Positions 39,430 through 48,987 of a stretch of DNA of 64,000 nucleotides are shown here, one piece after another. Positions within the stretch are counted from its first letter, which is position 1; each line of letters opens with the position of its first letter. Source of the DNA: Pseudomonas frederiksbergensis (lineage in GTDB: Bacteria; Pseudomonadota; Gammaproteobacteria; Pseudomonadales; Pseudomonadaceae); NCBI RefSeq assembly GCF_001952935.1, contig NZ_CP018319.1:3430001-3494000 (forward strand), written 5' to 3'. The notes beneath the pieces are model-generated. The model searched no databases. It saw only the letters and a list, made by a program, of their open reading frames with translations, and was not told the DNA's origin. The position numbers and the translations under genes were made by a program.

Positions 39430-41579
39430 ACGGATGCTTTTCTTTTCGGTTTGAAAAATCGAGTGGCTCCCGGAAAAGTCTTCTTTTGTTTTTCTCTGGA
39501 GAGGTTTCAAGTGATTCTATTGCCAAAGTGGTGAAGGCGGATGTCGAAAAAAATCTGGTACCCGCAAACGTTTATGTATTGGCATCAAAAGATCAGCAGC
39601 AATCACTTTCTGACTTGAGTGCAGATATTACACTACGGGAAGAAATAGAATCCTTCGTAGGTGATATAAAAGAAAAACTCATATGTATATTTTTTTCTCC
39701 TGACGGGAAAATATTTTTCAATGAGGACTCGCAATTAATATCAGCCAACCTTGAGAAAGAGATAATCCAATCTGGTGTTATTGATATTTTTCAACGTCGG
39801 TGCGGAGTAATTGCATCACAGTCGAATTATCACTTTCTAAAACCGTCAGGAGACCACTGCAATGCATTTATACGCGCGTCCAATCTATTGATTTCAAGTG
39901 TTGAAGTATCATTTTTGGCTATTGGCTTGCTGCCGTTCTTTGCTGCAGGACTAAAAAGAATTTACGTTGATACTTCTTCAATATCTTACTTGGTGAGCCA
40001 AGCGTTGAGTATGTCGGGGAAGTTTGGAGCAACACTTCCGTTGATCGACAGCTTTGAATCTTATGCCGCTTTTAATAGGGATTATGATTTTATAGCGGAC
40101 ACTGAAAGTCTTGTTCTAATTTCCGCTACCACTAGCGGAGGATTGGCGCAGAAGCTTGTTAAAAATAACGGGTTTGTAACTGACTCCGTGAGAAATATCT
40201 TTTATAGTCACCTTCCGCCAGGAATAAATGGGGTCTTCAATATTGCGGGCGCATTAACTGGTCACGAAGACTCATATCGCGCTAACGATTGCCCGCTTTG
40301 CAAAAGAGGTTCTCGCTTAATTAGAATAGTTGGTGATCAGTTTCTGCCGGAAACTCCTACCCATGAGCAGTTAATGATTAAAAGGGCAGACTTCAATAAG
40401 GATCGCGCAAGTTTTTTCAAAGAGTTTGCGACAAAAAACATTCTTTGCTGGTCTCAGTCGTCTAGTCCCTCATCTGACTTTAGAGAACTTTACTACATCG
40501 ATATTGAACGTGTTTTAAGCGAGCCATCTCCTGAGTTTCGTAAGATTTTTGAGCGAAAGGTTAGGAAGAACTTTGCAATTGATGTTGAGCTTGTTGTGTC
40601 ATTAGATGATTCAGGTTCAAAGGCATTTTCTGATGCGATAAGGTCTCAAGTTGGCGCCGCTGCCGAAAATATTAAGTGGTGTTCTGTATCCGAACTTCAA
40701 CATAACCAATTAGTAAACGTCGGCTCAGTGGTTGTAGTCGCAGGTGCGATAACGTCTGGCGGGAAGTTGCTGGATATGTCAAGACGCCTCAGAAAAATGC
40801 AGCCTAGCGCGTCAATCTTATATTTTGTAGGCTTTTCCAAAATCTCTAGCTCCGTATCGCTCGAGCAAGTCAGAAAAGACTTAGAGCAGGGTGGGCATGA
40901 ACTAGTTGTGCTGCAGAAAGTCCCCATGCCTCGGGTGACAGAAAATAGCAAGAACTCTTGGGATATTGAGCATGATAATTTGATGGTGGTTGGAGGCGAC
41001 GATCCACTTGGAGACTCTGAGTCGCTACCCGAAATTTTGGCACAAAGATTAAGCTCCTATGGTGTTACGAATGACAAATTATTCCTTCCTGCTACTAGCG
41101 GAAAATCTCTAACGCTTCGCCCAACATTTGCATTTTGGCATGAGTTAGAACTGGATACAGATCGAGCAACTCAGGCTGATGTCTACTGGACTATCCAGGC
41201 ATTGATACACGACTTGAGATGTAGAGTCGGAAAAGACGGTCTCGATAACTTTTATCATGCAACGGTTATCAGTCCAGCTTGTTTTGATCGGTACAACGAC
41301 GGTGTGATCCAAGCTGCGTTGCTTCGTTCAGCAAGTCCTACTGAGCTTGATTACTCAGTTAGCGATGATTTCAGTAATAAAATGTTAGGTGTGATTATTT
41401 CTATAGTAGAAAATCATGCGATTGAACAGGGTGAAGCAGCATTGGAATTCTTGATGGCAATGTGGATCGGAACGATGCGCCTGACGGCGGAAGACACTAA
41501 AAAACTATGCAAAAGGTTTGCTGCCGGATCAGGGTCAGCAGATCTAGATTTTCTACTAAATAAGGTCTCTAAGGGTTGA
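39426..41579 (+). CDS. Large protein with two phosphoribosyltransferase-like domains
   Basis: A 717-residue protein starting inside the GHKL stop codon (ATGA). Two segments resemble the PRPP-binding loop of type I phosphoribosyltransferases (hydrophobic strand, then an acidic/small residue pair, T-S/T-G-G): LVLISATTSGGLAQK (residues 229-243) and VVVVAGAITSGGKLLD (435-450). The usual acidic pair before TSGG is replaced by SA/AG, so binding may be altered. A CPLC pair (Cys289/Cys292) sits between them, possibly zinc-binding. The C-terminal ~150 residues are helical. Function unknown; coupling to a GHKL ATPase suggests a signalling or defence module. Confidence 0.7.
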   Translation: MNGCFSFRFEKSSGSRKSLLLFFSGEVSSDSIAKVVKADVEKNLVPANVYVLASKDQQQSLSDLSADITLREEIESFVGDIKEKLICIFFSPDGKIFFNEDSQLISANLEKEIIQSGVIDIFQRRCGVIASQSNYHFLKPSGDHCNAFIRASNLLISSVEVSFLAIGLLPFFAAGLKRIYVDTSSISYLVSQALSMSGKFGATLPLIDSFESYAAFNRDYDFIADTESLVLISATTSGGLAQKLVKNNGFVTDSVRNIFYSHLPPGINGVFNIAGALTGHEDSYRANDCPLCKRGSRLIRIVGDQFLPETPTHEQLMIKRADFNKDRASFFKEFATKNILCWSQSSSPSSDFRELYYIDIERVLSEPSPEFRKIFERKVRKNFAIDVELVVSLDDSGSKAFSDAIRSQVGAAAENIKWCSVSELQHNQLVNVGSVVVVAGAITSGGKLLDMSRRLRKMQPSASILYFVGFSKISSSVSLEQVRKDLEQGGHELVVLQKVPMPRVTENSKNSWDIEHDNLMVVGGDDPLGDSESLPEILAQRLSSYGVTNDKLFLPATSGKSLTLRPTFAFWHELELDTDRATQADVYWTIQALIHDLRCRVGKDGLDNFYHATVISPACFDRYNDGVIQAALLRSASPTELDYSVSDDFSNKMLGVIISIVENHAIEQGEAALEFLMAMWIGTMRLTAEDTKKLCKRFAAGSGSADLDFLLNKVSKG

Positions 41580-41591
41580 ATATTAGTTTCG

Positions 41592-41620
41592 GTAGCAACA
41601 CGTTGTTGTAGTGTTGCTAC
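41592..41620 (+). terminator. Hairpin after the GHKL-PRTase operon
   Basis: A perfect 10-bp stem (GTAGCAACAC / GTGTTGCTAC) with a 9-nt loop lies 12 nt after the stop codon. The following T run is weak, so efficiency is uncertain. Confidence 0.6.
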
Positions 41621-41837
41621 CTCTGTAATAAATTAAGCCAAGACATCGATTTTTTTGAAAGTATTTTAATCGAACTATGGAGGCGGACGGTCAATTGGCT
41701 ACCAACAAACAGGGTTTATTGGAGATTTACAGCGCATTTTTTTCCACCTAATCGAGTGTCCGTTTCTGGCCGATAGTTGCCGGTCGCGAGGTCCTTCGAA
41801 ATCTGAACGGCGGTTGAAGTCAGTTGGCTGATCAACT

Positions 41838-42149
41838 TCATTCGCTCATAAAGGAGTCGTTAGGGATCAGACCGAAATCATCGCCGACAATAGCCCTATC
41901 AGCACGACCATCATCGCTGAAGAGAGCCTGGGTACGCCGTTCCTGCTTGAGATTGGCAACTGCCTGAAAGAAGCAGCCTTCACATAGGTGCAGCTCGTAG
42001 CGCTCGCCATGATGTTTTGTGCCGTCCCCCCAGTGCGCTTGGAGCGTGGCGAATTGAAGCCCGCCATCTGTCACCCGAGTGGAGAGCTGGCAGACGTCGC
42101 ACACGACATCCATGACGGATTCGATTTCGACCTTACCGATAATTTTCAT
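41838..42149 (-). CDS. Small putative zinc-binding protein
   Basis: A 103-residue protein with two CxxC pairs (CDVC near residue 17 and CEGC near residue 59), likely one zinc knuckle, and a C-terminal acidic helix. GGAGG precedes ATG 42149 at good spacing; further-upstream ATG 42191 is less likely. Similar small cysteine proteins occur in accessory regions of proteobacteria, without known function. The ~260-nt gap to the preceding operon holds only its hairpin. Confidence 0.6.
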   Translation of the reverse strand: MKIIGKVEIESVMDVVCDVCQLSTRVTDGGLQFATLQAHWGDGTKHHGERYELHLCEGCFFQAVANLKQERRTQALFSDDGRADRAIVGDDFGLIPNDSFMSE

Positions 42150-42530
42150 CACTACCTCCCAAACAACCGGTTCAAATGACGATATCAGCATACAGCCGCT
42201 GTCAGCTGGCGGTGCAACAACACAGTGTGTTGCTGAGCCGTTGCCAAAACCTGTCTGGGATGGTCTTTCGTCCCGACGCGGACGTTGGCAACAGGAAGGA
42301 GGTGACCGGGAGGGGTTGAGATCAGGTCAGATTACGGCCAATTGCAGACATTCAGCTAGCAATAATGGCTGAGCTGTTTGCAGAATAGCTCAGATCCTAC
42401 ATAGCTTACCCGCGAGCTTGCCATCCATCTGCATAGTAGGATGTTCAACCCCTCGTAGGGGGGTTGACTTACGGCTAACTTAACTGGTCACCTTCAGATC
42501 GCCTTTTCACCTGACTGATAACTTCACCAT
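42150..42530. other. Intergenic region upstream of the giant NTPase gene
   Basis: About 380 nt with no gene. It contains a perfect 15-nt palindrome CAACACAGTGTGTTG (42218-42232), a plausible operator, and a hairpin CAACCCC...GGGGTTG (42446-42466) about 65 nt before the start of the giant NTPase gene, possibly an attenuator or leftover terminator. Confidence 0.45.
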
Positions 42531-45500
42531 ATGGGCATTTCAGCAACAGTAATTCGGATCCTTGGCTCTATCGCGGGAGCCCTATTGCCGAAAGGCAAGC
42601 AGCTTTACTCCGAGCGTTCTGCCGGAAAAGCTCCAGACACGTTTTCAGCCAGCATCTCTCAGGAAATATTCGACGAGGCGCTCGCAAGACTTGGTGCCGC
42701 CGATCCGGAGCAGCTTTGGTGGAGGGATGCTTTGGCGAAGATGGGCGGTGCTGTAATCAAGCCTGACTGGTTCAAAAAGCCATACGTACAAGAGTGGCTT
42801 TCACAAACTGAAGTTAAGGGTCTGCTCAAAGAAGTTGCTCAGGCGAATCTTGTTGGATCGACAGATCATCAAGATACGTATGAGCGCCTCATAGAAAGCT
42901 ACATCCAGCATTCGTACGAGGATCGCCAGCATGCTGAGTCGGTGATCTCGCTTGCTGTGGCTGTGCTCAATGCGAGCATCAAGGGGGCAGTCCGTGATCC
43001 GGGAACTGCAGCGCTAGTACAGGCCACCGCAGCAGATCAGCGGGATCTTCTGGATGCTATAGATGAGAAGCTCCAGGCGATGGGGCTTGGAGGGGATCTC
43101 AAAAAACTAGTAGAACTCGCTAAGAGCTACGCAAATCTGATTCCAGATGATATTGGCGGAACGCACGTCAATAGACCAAGACTTCTTGAGGGTTTGGATT
43201 CCAAACTTGCAGCGGCTCGATTGGTACAAGTACGTGGTTTACCTGGCAGTGGCAAGTCAGTAGTAGTGAAGCATGCGGTCAAACGAGCAATTGAGCATGG
43301 GCCGGCGCTCTTCCTTAAAGCCGAACAGCTTGAGGGTAACAGTTGGATTAGTTACGCCGCTTCACAAGGCCTTTCGGGTGCTCCTTTGGAGCAGCTGCTG
43401 GTTGAGGTTGGGAGGGCTGGATCTCCCATACTCTTCATTGATGCAATTGATCGAGTTGAGAAGGAACAGCAGCCCGTAATTCTTGACGTGATCCGTGTCA
43501 TCGTAGAGTCGACTCAGCTCAGCGACTGGCGTGTAGTGGTCTCGCTTCGAGATACTGGTATAGAAGTACTTCGAAACTGGTTAGGAGATTTTCTAGCTGT
43601 CTTGAAAGTCGAGACTCTCGCTGTTGAGCAACTGAGTGAGGAGGAGGCCGAGGCCCTTGCAGAGGCCAAACCACACTTAAGGCCACTTCTATTTGGCTCT
43701 GCCCAAGTTAAAGAGGTCGTCCGGCGCCCCTTCTTTGCGAAAGTTCTGCATAAGAGCTACATGGCCGCCCCTGCCCACCCAGCATTCACCCCTCAGTCTG
43801 AAGTTGATCTGATTGCGAATTGGTGGCGGTTTGGCGGTTACAACGAAACTGGCCAAAGTGCATTCGAACGTCAGCGCGCGCTACTCGACTTAGCTCGCAT
43901 TCGTGCTCGTCAGCTTAGCCAACCGATTGGGCTTGGCCAGCTCAATTCGCTTGCGCACATCAACGACCTGATATCGGATGGAATCCTCCAGCATGCTCGG
44001 GAAGGAATATCCGTGCGCTTTGCTCACGATATCTTCTTTGAATGGGCGTTCTTCCATGTTCTAGCTGATCGTGGAGAGCTCTGGATGGAAGAGATCAAGG
44101 CGTGCGGTGAGCCGCCTGCGATTGCACGTGTTGTCGAACTTGCTTCCCAATGGGAATACAGCCAGGGTGAGGCTTGGTCTGATTACCTTGCGCTCACTGA
44201 AAACACAGATTTCAGATCTCAATGGCAACGAGCATGGCTGGTTGGCCCTATTGGGACTGCAGGGTTCGATGCCGATAACCAGCAGTTCGCGCATGCCGTA
44301 TTTGCCGACGACTTCCGACTCTTTAGGAAAGCTCTCGTTTGGTTTCAAGCTGAGAAGACTTCGCCGAATCCAACTATTCTCTCTGGTGCGTTTCCCCAAG
44401 AACAACTGCAGAGGGCCGCTGACCTTCTTGGGTGGCCATCTGACTTCGCTGCGTGGCGACGTCTCATCGATTTTATCCTTCGGCAGGTATCAGGCATTCC
44501 CCAGAGGCTTTACCCGGAAATCGTATCTATTTTCGAGGTTTGGCAGAATGCTCTAGCTGATCACACAAATCCGACATCCCGAGCACTATTGCAGCTGTGC
44601 GCTAGGTGGCTTTCTGATATAGACGCGCTTAGCACAGCGGACGCCCCGAACGGGAACTCTAGATACTGGCGAGAAGTCCCTCACTTAGGCAGTTTCAAAA
44701 AGTCTCTGGTGCGACTCATATTGAGAGCCTCCAGAGCCGAGCCGAACCTAGCAGATAACTATATACGGCGGATGGCCAGCTCAGAGCGCATTGATGACGA
44801 TGTTTTTAGCGATATTACTGCCTTTGCTCCGGTCCTAGCACAGTCACTTCCCGCATCAGTTGTCGAGCTGTCACTGGCGTTCCTCCGGAAGGAACTCCCA
44901 AATGATCAAGTCGCTCGAGAAGAGTTGGAGCTTCATAACTCAGCTACTTGGCGAAATGAGATTCAGGCCAAGCCAGAAGCGGAGCGCACGCGTCCGGAGC
45001 AAATGGCTCTATCGTGTTCGCCATTTTTTAGATCCGTTGGGGATTTCAGTCGCCACGACTGGGAAAGGCTATCAATCTATGACGATCACCAAAGCTTCTG
45101 GCCCTCATCGCCACTTCGAGAACCTTTTCACTCGCTGTTTCAGTTTTCATCTGACGAAGGGCTTCGGCTTTTCCGAGAGCTCTGCAATCACGCCATGGTT
45201 TCTTGGCGACAGTTGCACGTTCAATCGTACGAGCGGGTAGGAACTCCTATACCGCTCGAATTGACGTTTCCCTGGGGGACTCAATATTTCTGGGGTTCTG
45301 ATCGCGAGTACTTGTGGTGTCGATCAACGTGGGCACCGAAAGCAGTTGGCTGTGGATTCATGGCACTTGAGGAGTGGTGCTTTGCCGAGCTTTCACGCGG
45401 TCGGCCAGTTGAAGAGCTGATCCAGAAAATCGTTGAAGGGAATGAGTGCATTGCAATCTTGGGCACTGCGGCGATGCTCACGCTTCACACCGAACAGATG

Positions 45501-47666
45501 GCTGAGTCGACAATCCCGCTATTTACTTCACAACGTTTACTAGCCGCAGATCATCATCGAATGGCAGGGGATCTCTCATCCGCTGCGAGGTTCATCGGTT
45601 TTACGAAGCCCAGTGACAAGCCTCATTTTGAGGCGGTCCAAGCCGCAGATGCTCGGCCGGTTCGTAAGTCTCAGCTCAGCTGGATGGTGCGCAAGGCGTT
45701 TTTTGCGGCAGGGCCAATCAGCGATACGGTCCGCAACAAGATACTTGGTTTTCAGGACAACCTGCCCTTCCAATATGAAGAGCAGCGTAGCAACCCGGAA
45801 GTGCAGGAGGACCTAGCAGCTCAGGCTCTTGAGTATTCCTATTTAGTGGATCCGAAGAACTATCAGGCCTACCGCGTTGAAGAGGATCCGAATCGCGTTG
45901 CAATGGTCCATGTCAGCCCTTCAGCAGCGAAGCCTGAAAACACTACCAAGGCAGAGAATGCTACGAGATTCCTGACTCTATCTGCTCTGTCTACATGGGC
46001 GTCAAAGTCCTTTGAAAGCGGAGCGGTACACGGCACGTTCACGATCACAGATGCTATAGCTCTAGGCAGAGAGGCGGACTGCAGCAACTTGTATGAGCTT
46101 TCAAACGGCACTCCCGAAGATATCGAGCTGGCAACCTGTCGAGGTGCGGTCGCTGCTGTTGCAGCTATGGTGCTCAACTACCGAGAAGGGCTTGTAGCAC
46201 TAGACCTCGATTGGGCTCGTGATGTCCTAAGCCGCGCGATGCGTCTACCAGAAAAAACCCATCTGATGTGGACACCCAGTGCTGTTATCCCGTGGCACCA
46301 AGCAATCTACGCGGCGCGAGGCTTGGCAGCGGATCTCCGCGAAGGCACTGCGGCGGTTGGAAGTGTGCGCGACCTACTCGCTCTAGTTGCGCACCCACTT
46401 GAAATCGTGTCGCTAGCTGCAGCGGCAGAAGCCTGCCAGCTTTGGAGTAAGGATCCTAAGCTGACCTGGTCAGCGCTTTTCTTGGCATTTTCCCTTTGCC
46501 ATGTTCCACCGCGCCCAGGTGGCCATCATCACGGAGAACCGCTCCAGTTGCCGAGTATGGCGCAAGCGGCGGTTGACGAGGCGTTTTCGCTCTATATGAG
46601 CGGAAGCGGATGGGCACCCCTTTATTTACCCCCTCCAGCCTGGGTTAAGGTCAAATCCGGGCCGTCTCGGCGTAGGCCTAATAGATACATAGAACACGAC
46701 GGGGACGTCTCTGGTGCGGCCGAAGAGTGGGGTGAGCCCGATGTCTACTGGCATTCAAAACATGCTGCTGAAATTCTCGAACTCATCCCGTTCGATAGGA
46801 TCCTGAGTAGTCCCGCGAAAGGTGCTCTCCTAGCTTTTCTGGAGGGGGTACTCGATTGGACCAATCAAAAAAACTCTCCTCCTTGGGTAAAGACTGGACA
46901 CCGAGATCATTCGGAAACTCGTATTTTTGAATGGACATACGGCTTAGGGGCGACACTTGGTAGAGTAGCCGGACTTCTACCCCTTAGTGACTTCCAGAAC
47001 CGATTTCTCGACCCGATTTTGAAATTGGAGGCCGACAAATGCTGGGCTCTTCTATCCCCCTTCGTGGACCGATACATTTGTTTGTTCGTGTACGACTCGC
47101 CAGTTGTGCCTGCTGACGCAGTTGCTACCCTTGATCTCTGTCTTGGGCGCGTCCTTCAAGACCCTACCTTCACTCGCGATGCTTATCGAAGCGGGGAACT
47201 GTCAGGCTTCGATAAACCCCGGCTTGTTCGGGCGCTGATGTTTATATCAGTCGAGCATGCTGGCTTGGCTGCTCGCTATGTCAATGGGGACTGGTCCGAA
47301 GTAAGCGTTGTATTGCCTCTGATTGATCGTTTCATTCGTGTTGCAGGCTGGGCTGCTTCAGTTATGGACCCCTTCTTGACGCTCTGTGAGCGTGCGAGGG
47401 CCCACTACCCAGCCGATGCTTTTGCAGATCAAGTGCTCGCTATTATCGGGGTCGGGCCGGGTGGCTTTCCGGGATGGCGTGGAACGCTGATCCCCACGCG
47501 TATCGCGGAGCTAGTGCAGCACTTCGCGCATCGTGATGCGCCAATGAAGCAGGCTCTGGCTCAGAAGTTTCTGAGGATTCTCGACATTCTGGTCGACATG
47601 GGCGATCGGCGAAGTGCAGCTCTTCAGCTCGGAGAGGCATTCCGGGAGACTCGTTTGTCCCCTTAA
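42531..47666 (+). CDS. Giant STAND-like P-loop NTPase (1711 aa)
   Basis: A 1711-residue protein. The N-terminal ~210 residues are helical with no recognised effector domain. A single NTPase domain follows with Walker A GLPGSGKS (236-243), Walker B ILFIDAID (300-307) and VVVSLRD (335-341), the pattern of NACHT/STAND ATPases. The remaining ~1350 residues are helix-rich and may form a repeat-based sensor, as in Avs-type anti-phage proteins. No strong ribosome site precedes ATG 42531. It is a single gene between defence-type neighbours. A defence role is inference; no nuclease, TIR or protease effector motif is seen. Confidence 0.72.
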   Translation: MGISATVIRILGSIAGALLPKGKQLYSERSAGKAPDTFSASISQEIFDEALARLGAADPEQLWWRDALAKMGGAVIKPDWFKKPYVQEWLSQTEVKGLLKEVAQANLVGSTDHQDTYERLIESYIQHSYEDRQHAESVISLAVAVLNASIKGAVRDPGTAALVQATAADQRDLLDAIDEKLQAMGLGGDLKKLVELAKSYANLIPDDIGGTHVNRPRLLEGLDSKLAAARLVQVRGLPGSGKSVVVKHAVKRAIEHGPALFLKAEQLEGNSWISYAASQGLSGAPLEQLLVEVGRAGSPILFIDAIDRVEKEQQPVILDVIRVIVESTQLSDWRVVVSLRDTGIEVLRNWLGDFLAVLKVETLAVEQLSEEEAEALAEAKPHLRPLLFGSAQVKEVVRRPFFAKVLHKSYMAAPAHPAFTPQSEVDLIANWWRFGGYNETGQSAFERQRALLDLARIRARQLSQPIGLGQLNSLAHINDLISDGILQHAREGISVRFAHDIFFEWAFFHVLADRGELWMEEIKACGEPPAIARVVELASQWEYSQGEAWSDYLALTENTDFRSQWQRAWLVGPIGTAGFDADNQQFAHAVFADDFRLFRKALVWFQAEKTSPNPTILSGAFPQEQLQRAADLLGWPSDFAAWRRLIDFILRQVSGIPQRLYPEIVSIFEVWQNALADHTNPTSRALLQLCARWLSDIDALSTADAPNGNSRYWREVPHLGSFKKSLVRLILRASRAEPNLADNYIRRMASSERIDDDVFSDITAFAPVLAQSLPASVVELSLAFLRKELPNDQVAREELELHNSATWRNEIQAKPEAERTRPEQMALSCSPFFRSVGDFSRHDWERLSIYDDHQSFWPSSPLREPFHSLFQFSSDEGLRLFRELCNHAMVSWRQLHVQSYERVGTPIPLELTFPWGTQYFWGSDREYLWCRSTWAPKAVGCGFMALEEWCFAELSRGRPVEELIQKIVEGNECIAILGTAAMLTLHTEQMAESTIPLFTSQRLLAADHHRMAGDLSSAARFIGFTKPSDKPHFEAVQAADARPVRKSQLSWMVRKAFFAAGPISDTVRNKILGFQDNLPFQYEEQRSNPEVQEDLAAQALEYSYLVDPKNYQAYRVEEDPNRVAMVHVSPSAAKPENTTKAENATRFLTLSALSTWASKSFESGAVHGTFTITDAIALGREADCSNLYELSNGTPEDIELATCRGAVAAVAAMVLNYREGLVALDLDWARDVLSRAMRLPEKTHLMWTPSAVIPWHQAIYAARGLAADLREGTAAVGSVRDLLALVAHPLEIVSLAAAAEACQLWSKDPKLTWSALFLAFSLCHVPPRPGGHHHGEPLQLPSMAQAAVDEAFSLYMSGSGWAPLYLPPPAWVKVKSGPSRRRPNRYIEHDGDVSGAAEEWGEPDVYWHSKHAAEILELIPFDRILSSPAKGALLAFLEGVLDWTNQKNSPPWVKTGHRDHSETRIFEWTYGLGATLGRVAGLLPLSDFQNRFLDPILKLEADKCWALLSPFVDRYICLFVYDSPVVPADAVATLDLCLGRVLQDPTFTRDAYRSGELSGFDKPRLVRALMFISVEHAGLAARYVNGDWSEVSVVLPLIDRFIRVAGWAASVMDPFLTLCERARAHYPADAFADQVLAIIGVGPGGFPGWRGTLIPTRIAELVQHFAHRDAPMKQALAQKFLRILDILVDMGDRRSAALQLGEAFRETRLSP

Positions 47667-47868
47667 GCCAAGTATTCCTTAAGCTAGCTCTGCTCCAACA
47701 TGGTGAATGGCTGCTTCTGGCCGTTCTCTGTCAGTCATTGTCCTGAAACTTGTTGGTCAAATCCGATATAAATGGCTGGTCAAGTCCATGCTATTACTCA
47801 CATACACCAATTCTTTGTGTTTCTGCGTGGATAAAGTGGAACGCCGGGTCAAGGGCCGCCGCACCGGC

Positions 47869-48189
47869 TCATCGGGCTTGCCCGATGAACGGAGCGCCGG
47901 GGCGAAGCCTCCACCCTTGATGCGGTTGGAACGACCCCAGCCTCTGCAAGGGTAGCTGAGGGGTGCTCTTCCCGTCAGCTTCCCGCCGCGTCGCAAGGCA
48001 GACCTGGGGTGTCCAGAGGGGCAAAGCCCCTATGGCCCTAGCGGAGCGGTTGGAACCATCCTTGAGGGTTGTGTTGTTCCGGACCGATGCCTCACGAGCC
48101 AAGAACTGATCCGCCGCATATTCCAGCGCAGCCCAGTAGTTGGCGTCCTCGATTACCAGCTCGCCCTCGACAACTCTGTGCGCAATCAT
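47869..48189 (-). CDS. Hypothetical protein coupled to the excA-like gene
   Basis: A 106-residue frame whose ATG overlaps the stop of the excA-like gene (ATGA). Only the first ~45 residues (MIAHRVVEGELVIEDANYWA...) look like a real protein. The rest reads through the GC-rich repeat element shared with 56.5 kb and may be a fusion or read-through into that repeat. No family is recognised. Confidence 0.45.
   Translation of the reverse strand: MIAHRVVEGELVIEDANYWAALEYAADQFLAREASVRNNTTLKDGSNRSARAIGALPLWTPQVCLATRREADGKSTPQLPLQRLGSFQPHQGWRLRPGAPFIGQAR
48011..48035 (+). repeat. Copy 1 of a 25-bp element repeated in inverted orientation
   Basis: A 25-nt sequence beginning GTCCAGAGGGGCAAAGCCCC is found again as its exact reverse complement at 56544-56568. 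It contains the short hairpin AGGGGC-AAA-GCCCCT. Flanking sequences (CGGGTCAAGGG, CGCACC and a GC-rich tract) are also loosely shared. Confidence 0.8.
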
Positions 48190-48806
48190 ATTTCCACCCT
48201 CGGAATCCAAAGGCCACGCTTCACGAACTGCTTAAATGCGCCTTCGACGTACAGCGTCCCGGTACGCACCTGCCATGCTCGATAGCTCCATTTGATAGCA
48301 AGGATCGAGAAGGGCAGTGTCATCGACAAAATGCTGATGCAAGTTAGACCCACACTACCTGTTGCGAAGCTGTATAAAGCGATAAGCGGGCAAAGCGCGG
48401 CAAATACCCAGAAGATGCGCGATTGTCGCGTGTGTGACTTGATTAGGCCCGTCTGCTCTTCTTCACTCATGCCATTGAGTTGTGCACGCCCTTTTTTAGT
48501 GATGAGCGGAAGCAGAACCTCATTAATTGCTTTTTGGTTCTTTTGGGTAAATACCCCAAAGCCACAACCACCCGAACAAGTCCACGGATAAAGCGCGTTT
48601 TCGTCTGGCTCTGCGTCCTTGTGAACAAACATCACTCCCTTTTCACACATCGGGCAATGCGGGTTTCTAAGCGTGTCCATCATGTCTGTCAGGTGTTGGT
48701 GGTTCGACACGATGCTGCGCCATCCGAAGATTGAACGAGGCATTGTCCAGAACATGAATTTTGGTGTGTTTTTTACAACTGCTTTTGCTTTCTTCAAAAT
48801 TTCCAC
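48186..48806 (-). CDS. excA: ExcA-like entry exclusion membrane protein
   Basis: A protein of about 206 residues with two CxxC-type pairs (CPMC; CSGGC) and two adjacent hydrophobic segments in the second half (about residues 132-170). It lies downstream of dotA/traY on the same strand. In IncI and IncL/M plasmids, excA, encoding the entry exclusion protein, follows traY in this position, and the segment QTGLIKSHTRQSRIFW recalls that family. The GTG start at 48806 has AAGG upstream. The assignment rests on context plus weak resemblance. Confidence 0.55.
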   Translation of the reverse strand: MEILKKAKAVVKNTPKFMFWTMPRSIFGWRSIVSNHQHLTDMMDTLRNPHCPMCEKGVMFVHKDAEPDENALYPWTCSGGCGFGVFTQKNQKAINEVLLPLITKKGRAQLNGMSEEEQTGLIKSHTRQSRIFWVFAALCPLIALYSFATGSVGLTCISILSMTLPFSILAIKWSYRAWQVRTGTLYVEGAFKQFVKRGLWIPRVEI

Positions 48807-48807
48807 T

Positions 48808-48933
48808 TCAAAGCACCTTACGCGCACGGCGGCGACGTTTCACAGTATTAGTCAGAACTTTTTCAGCTACAGCGATAAGCACTGCCATGATGTCCTGAGA
48901 GGGGATTTCTTCTACCTTACATCCTTGTTTCAT
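48808..48933 (-). CDS. Small ORF (41 aa) in the traY-excA cluster
   Basis: ATG 48933 follows GGAGG at good spacing and opens a 41-codon frame ending 1 nt before the excA-like start. The peptide begins MKQGCKVEEIPSQDIMAVLI and ends in a basic run (KRRRRARKVL). It may serve as a coupled leader or a small protein; there is no known family. Confidence 0.5.
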   Translation of the reverse strand: MKQGCKVEEIPSQDIMAVLIAVAEKVLTNTVKRRRRARKVL

Positions 48934-48965
48934 GGTTCCGACCTCCGGGTCAGTGGTACAAATTA

Positions 48966-48983
48966 CCGGCCCTTCCGGGCCGG
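48966..48983. other. Short GC hairpin between small genes
   Basis: CCGGCCC, loop TTCC, GGGCCGG lies 5 nt beyond the stop of the 163-residue gene. It lacks a T run, so it may act as an mRNA-stabilising or weak termination structure. Confidence 0.45.
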
Positions 48984-48987
48984 ATCA

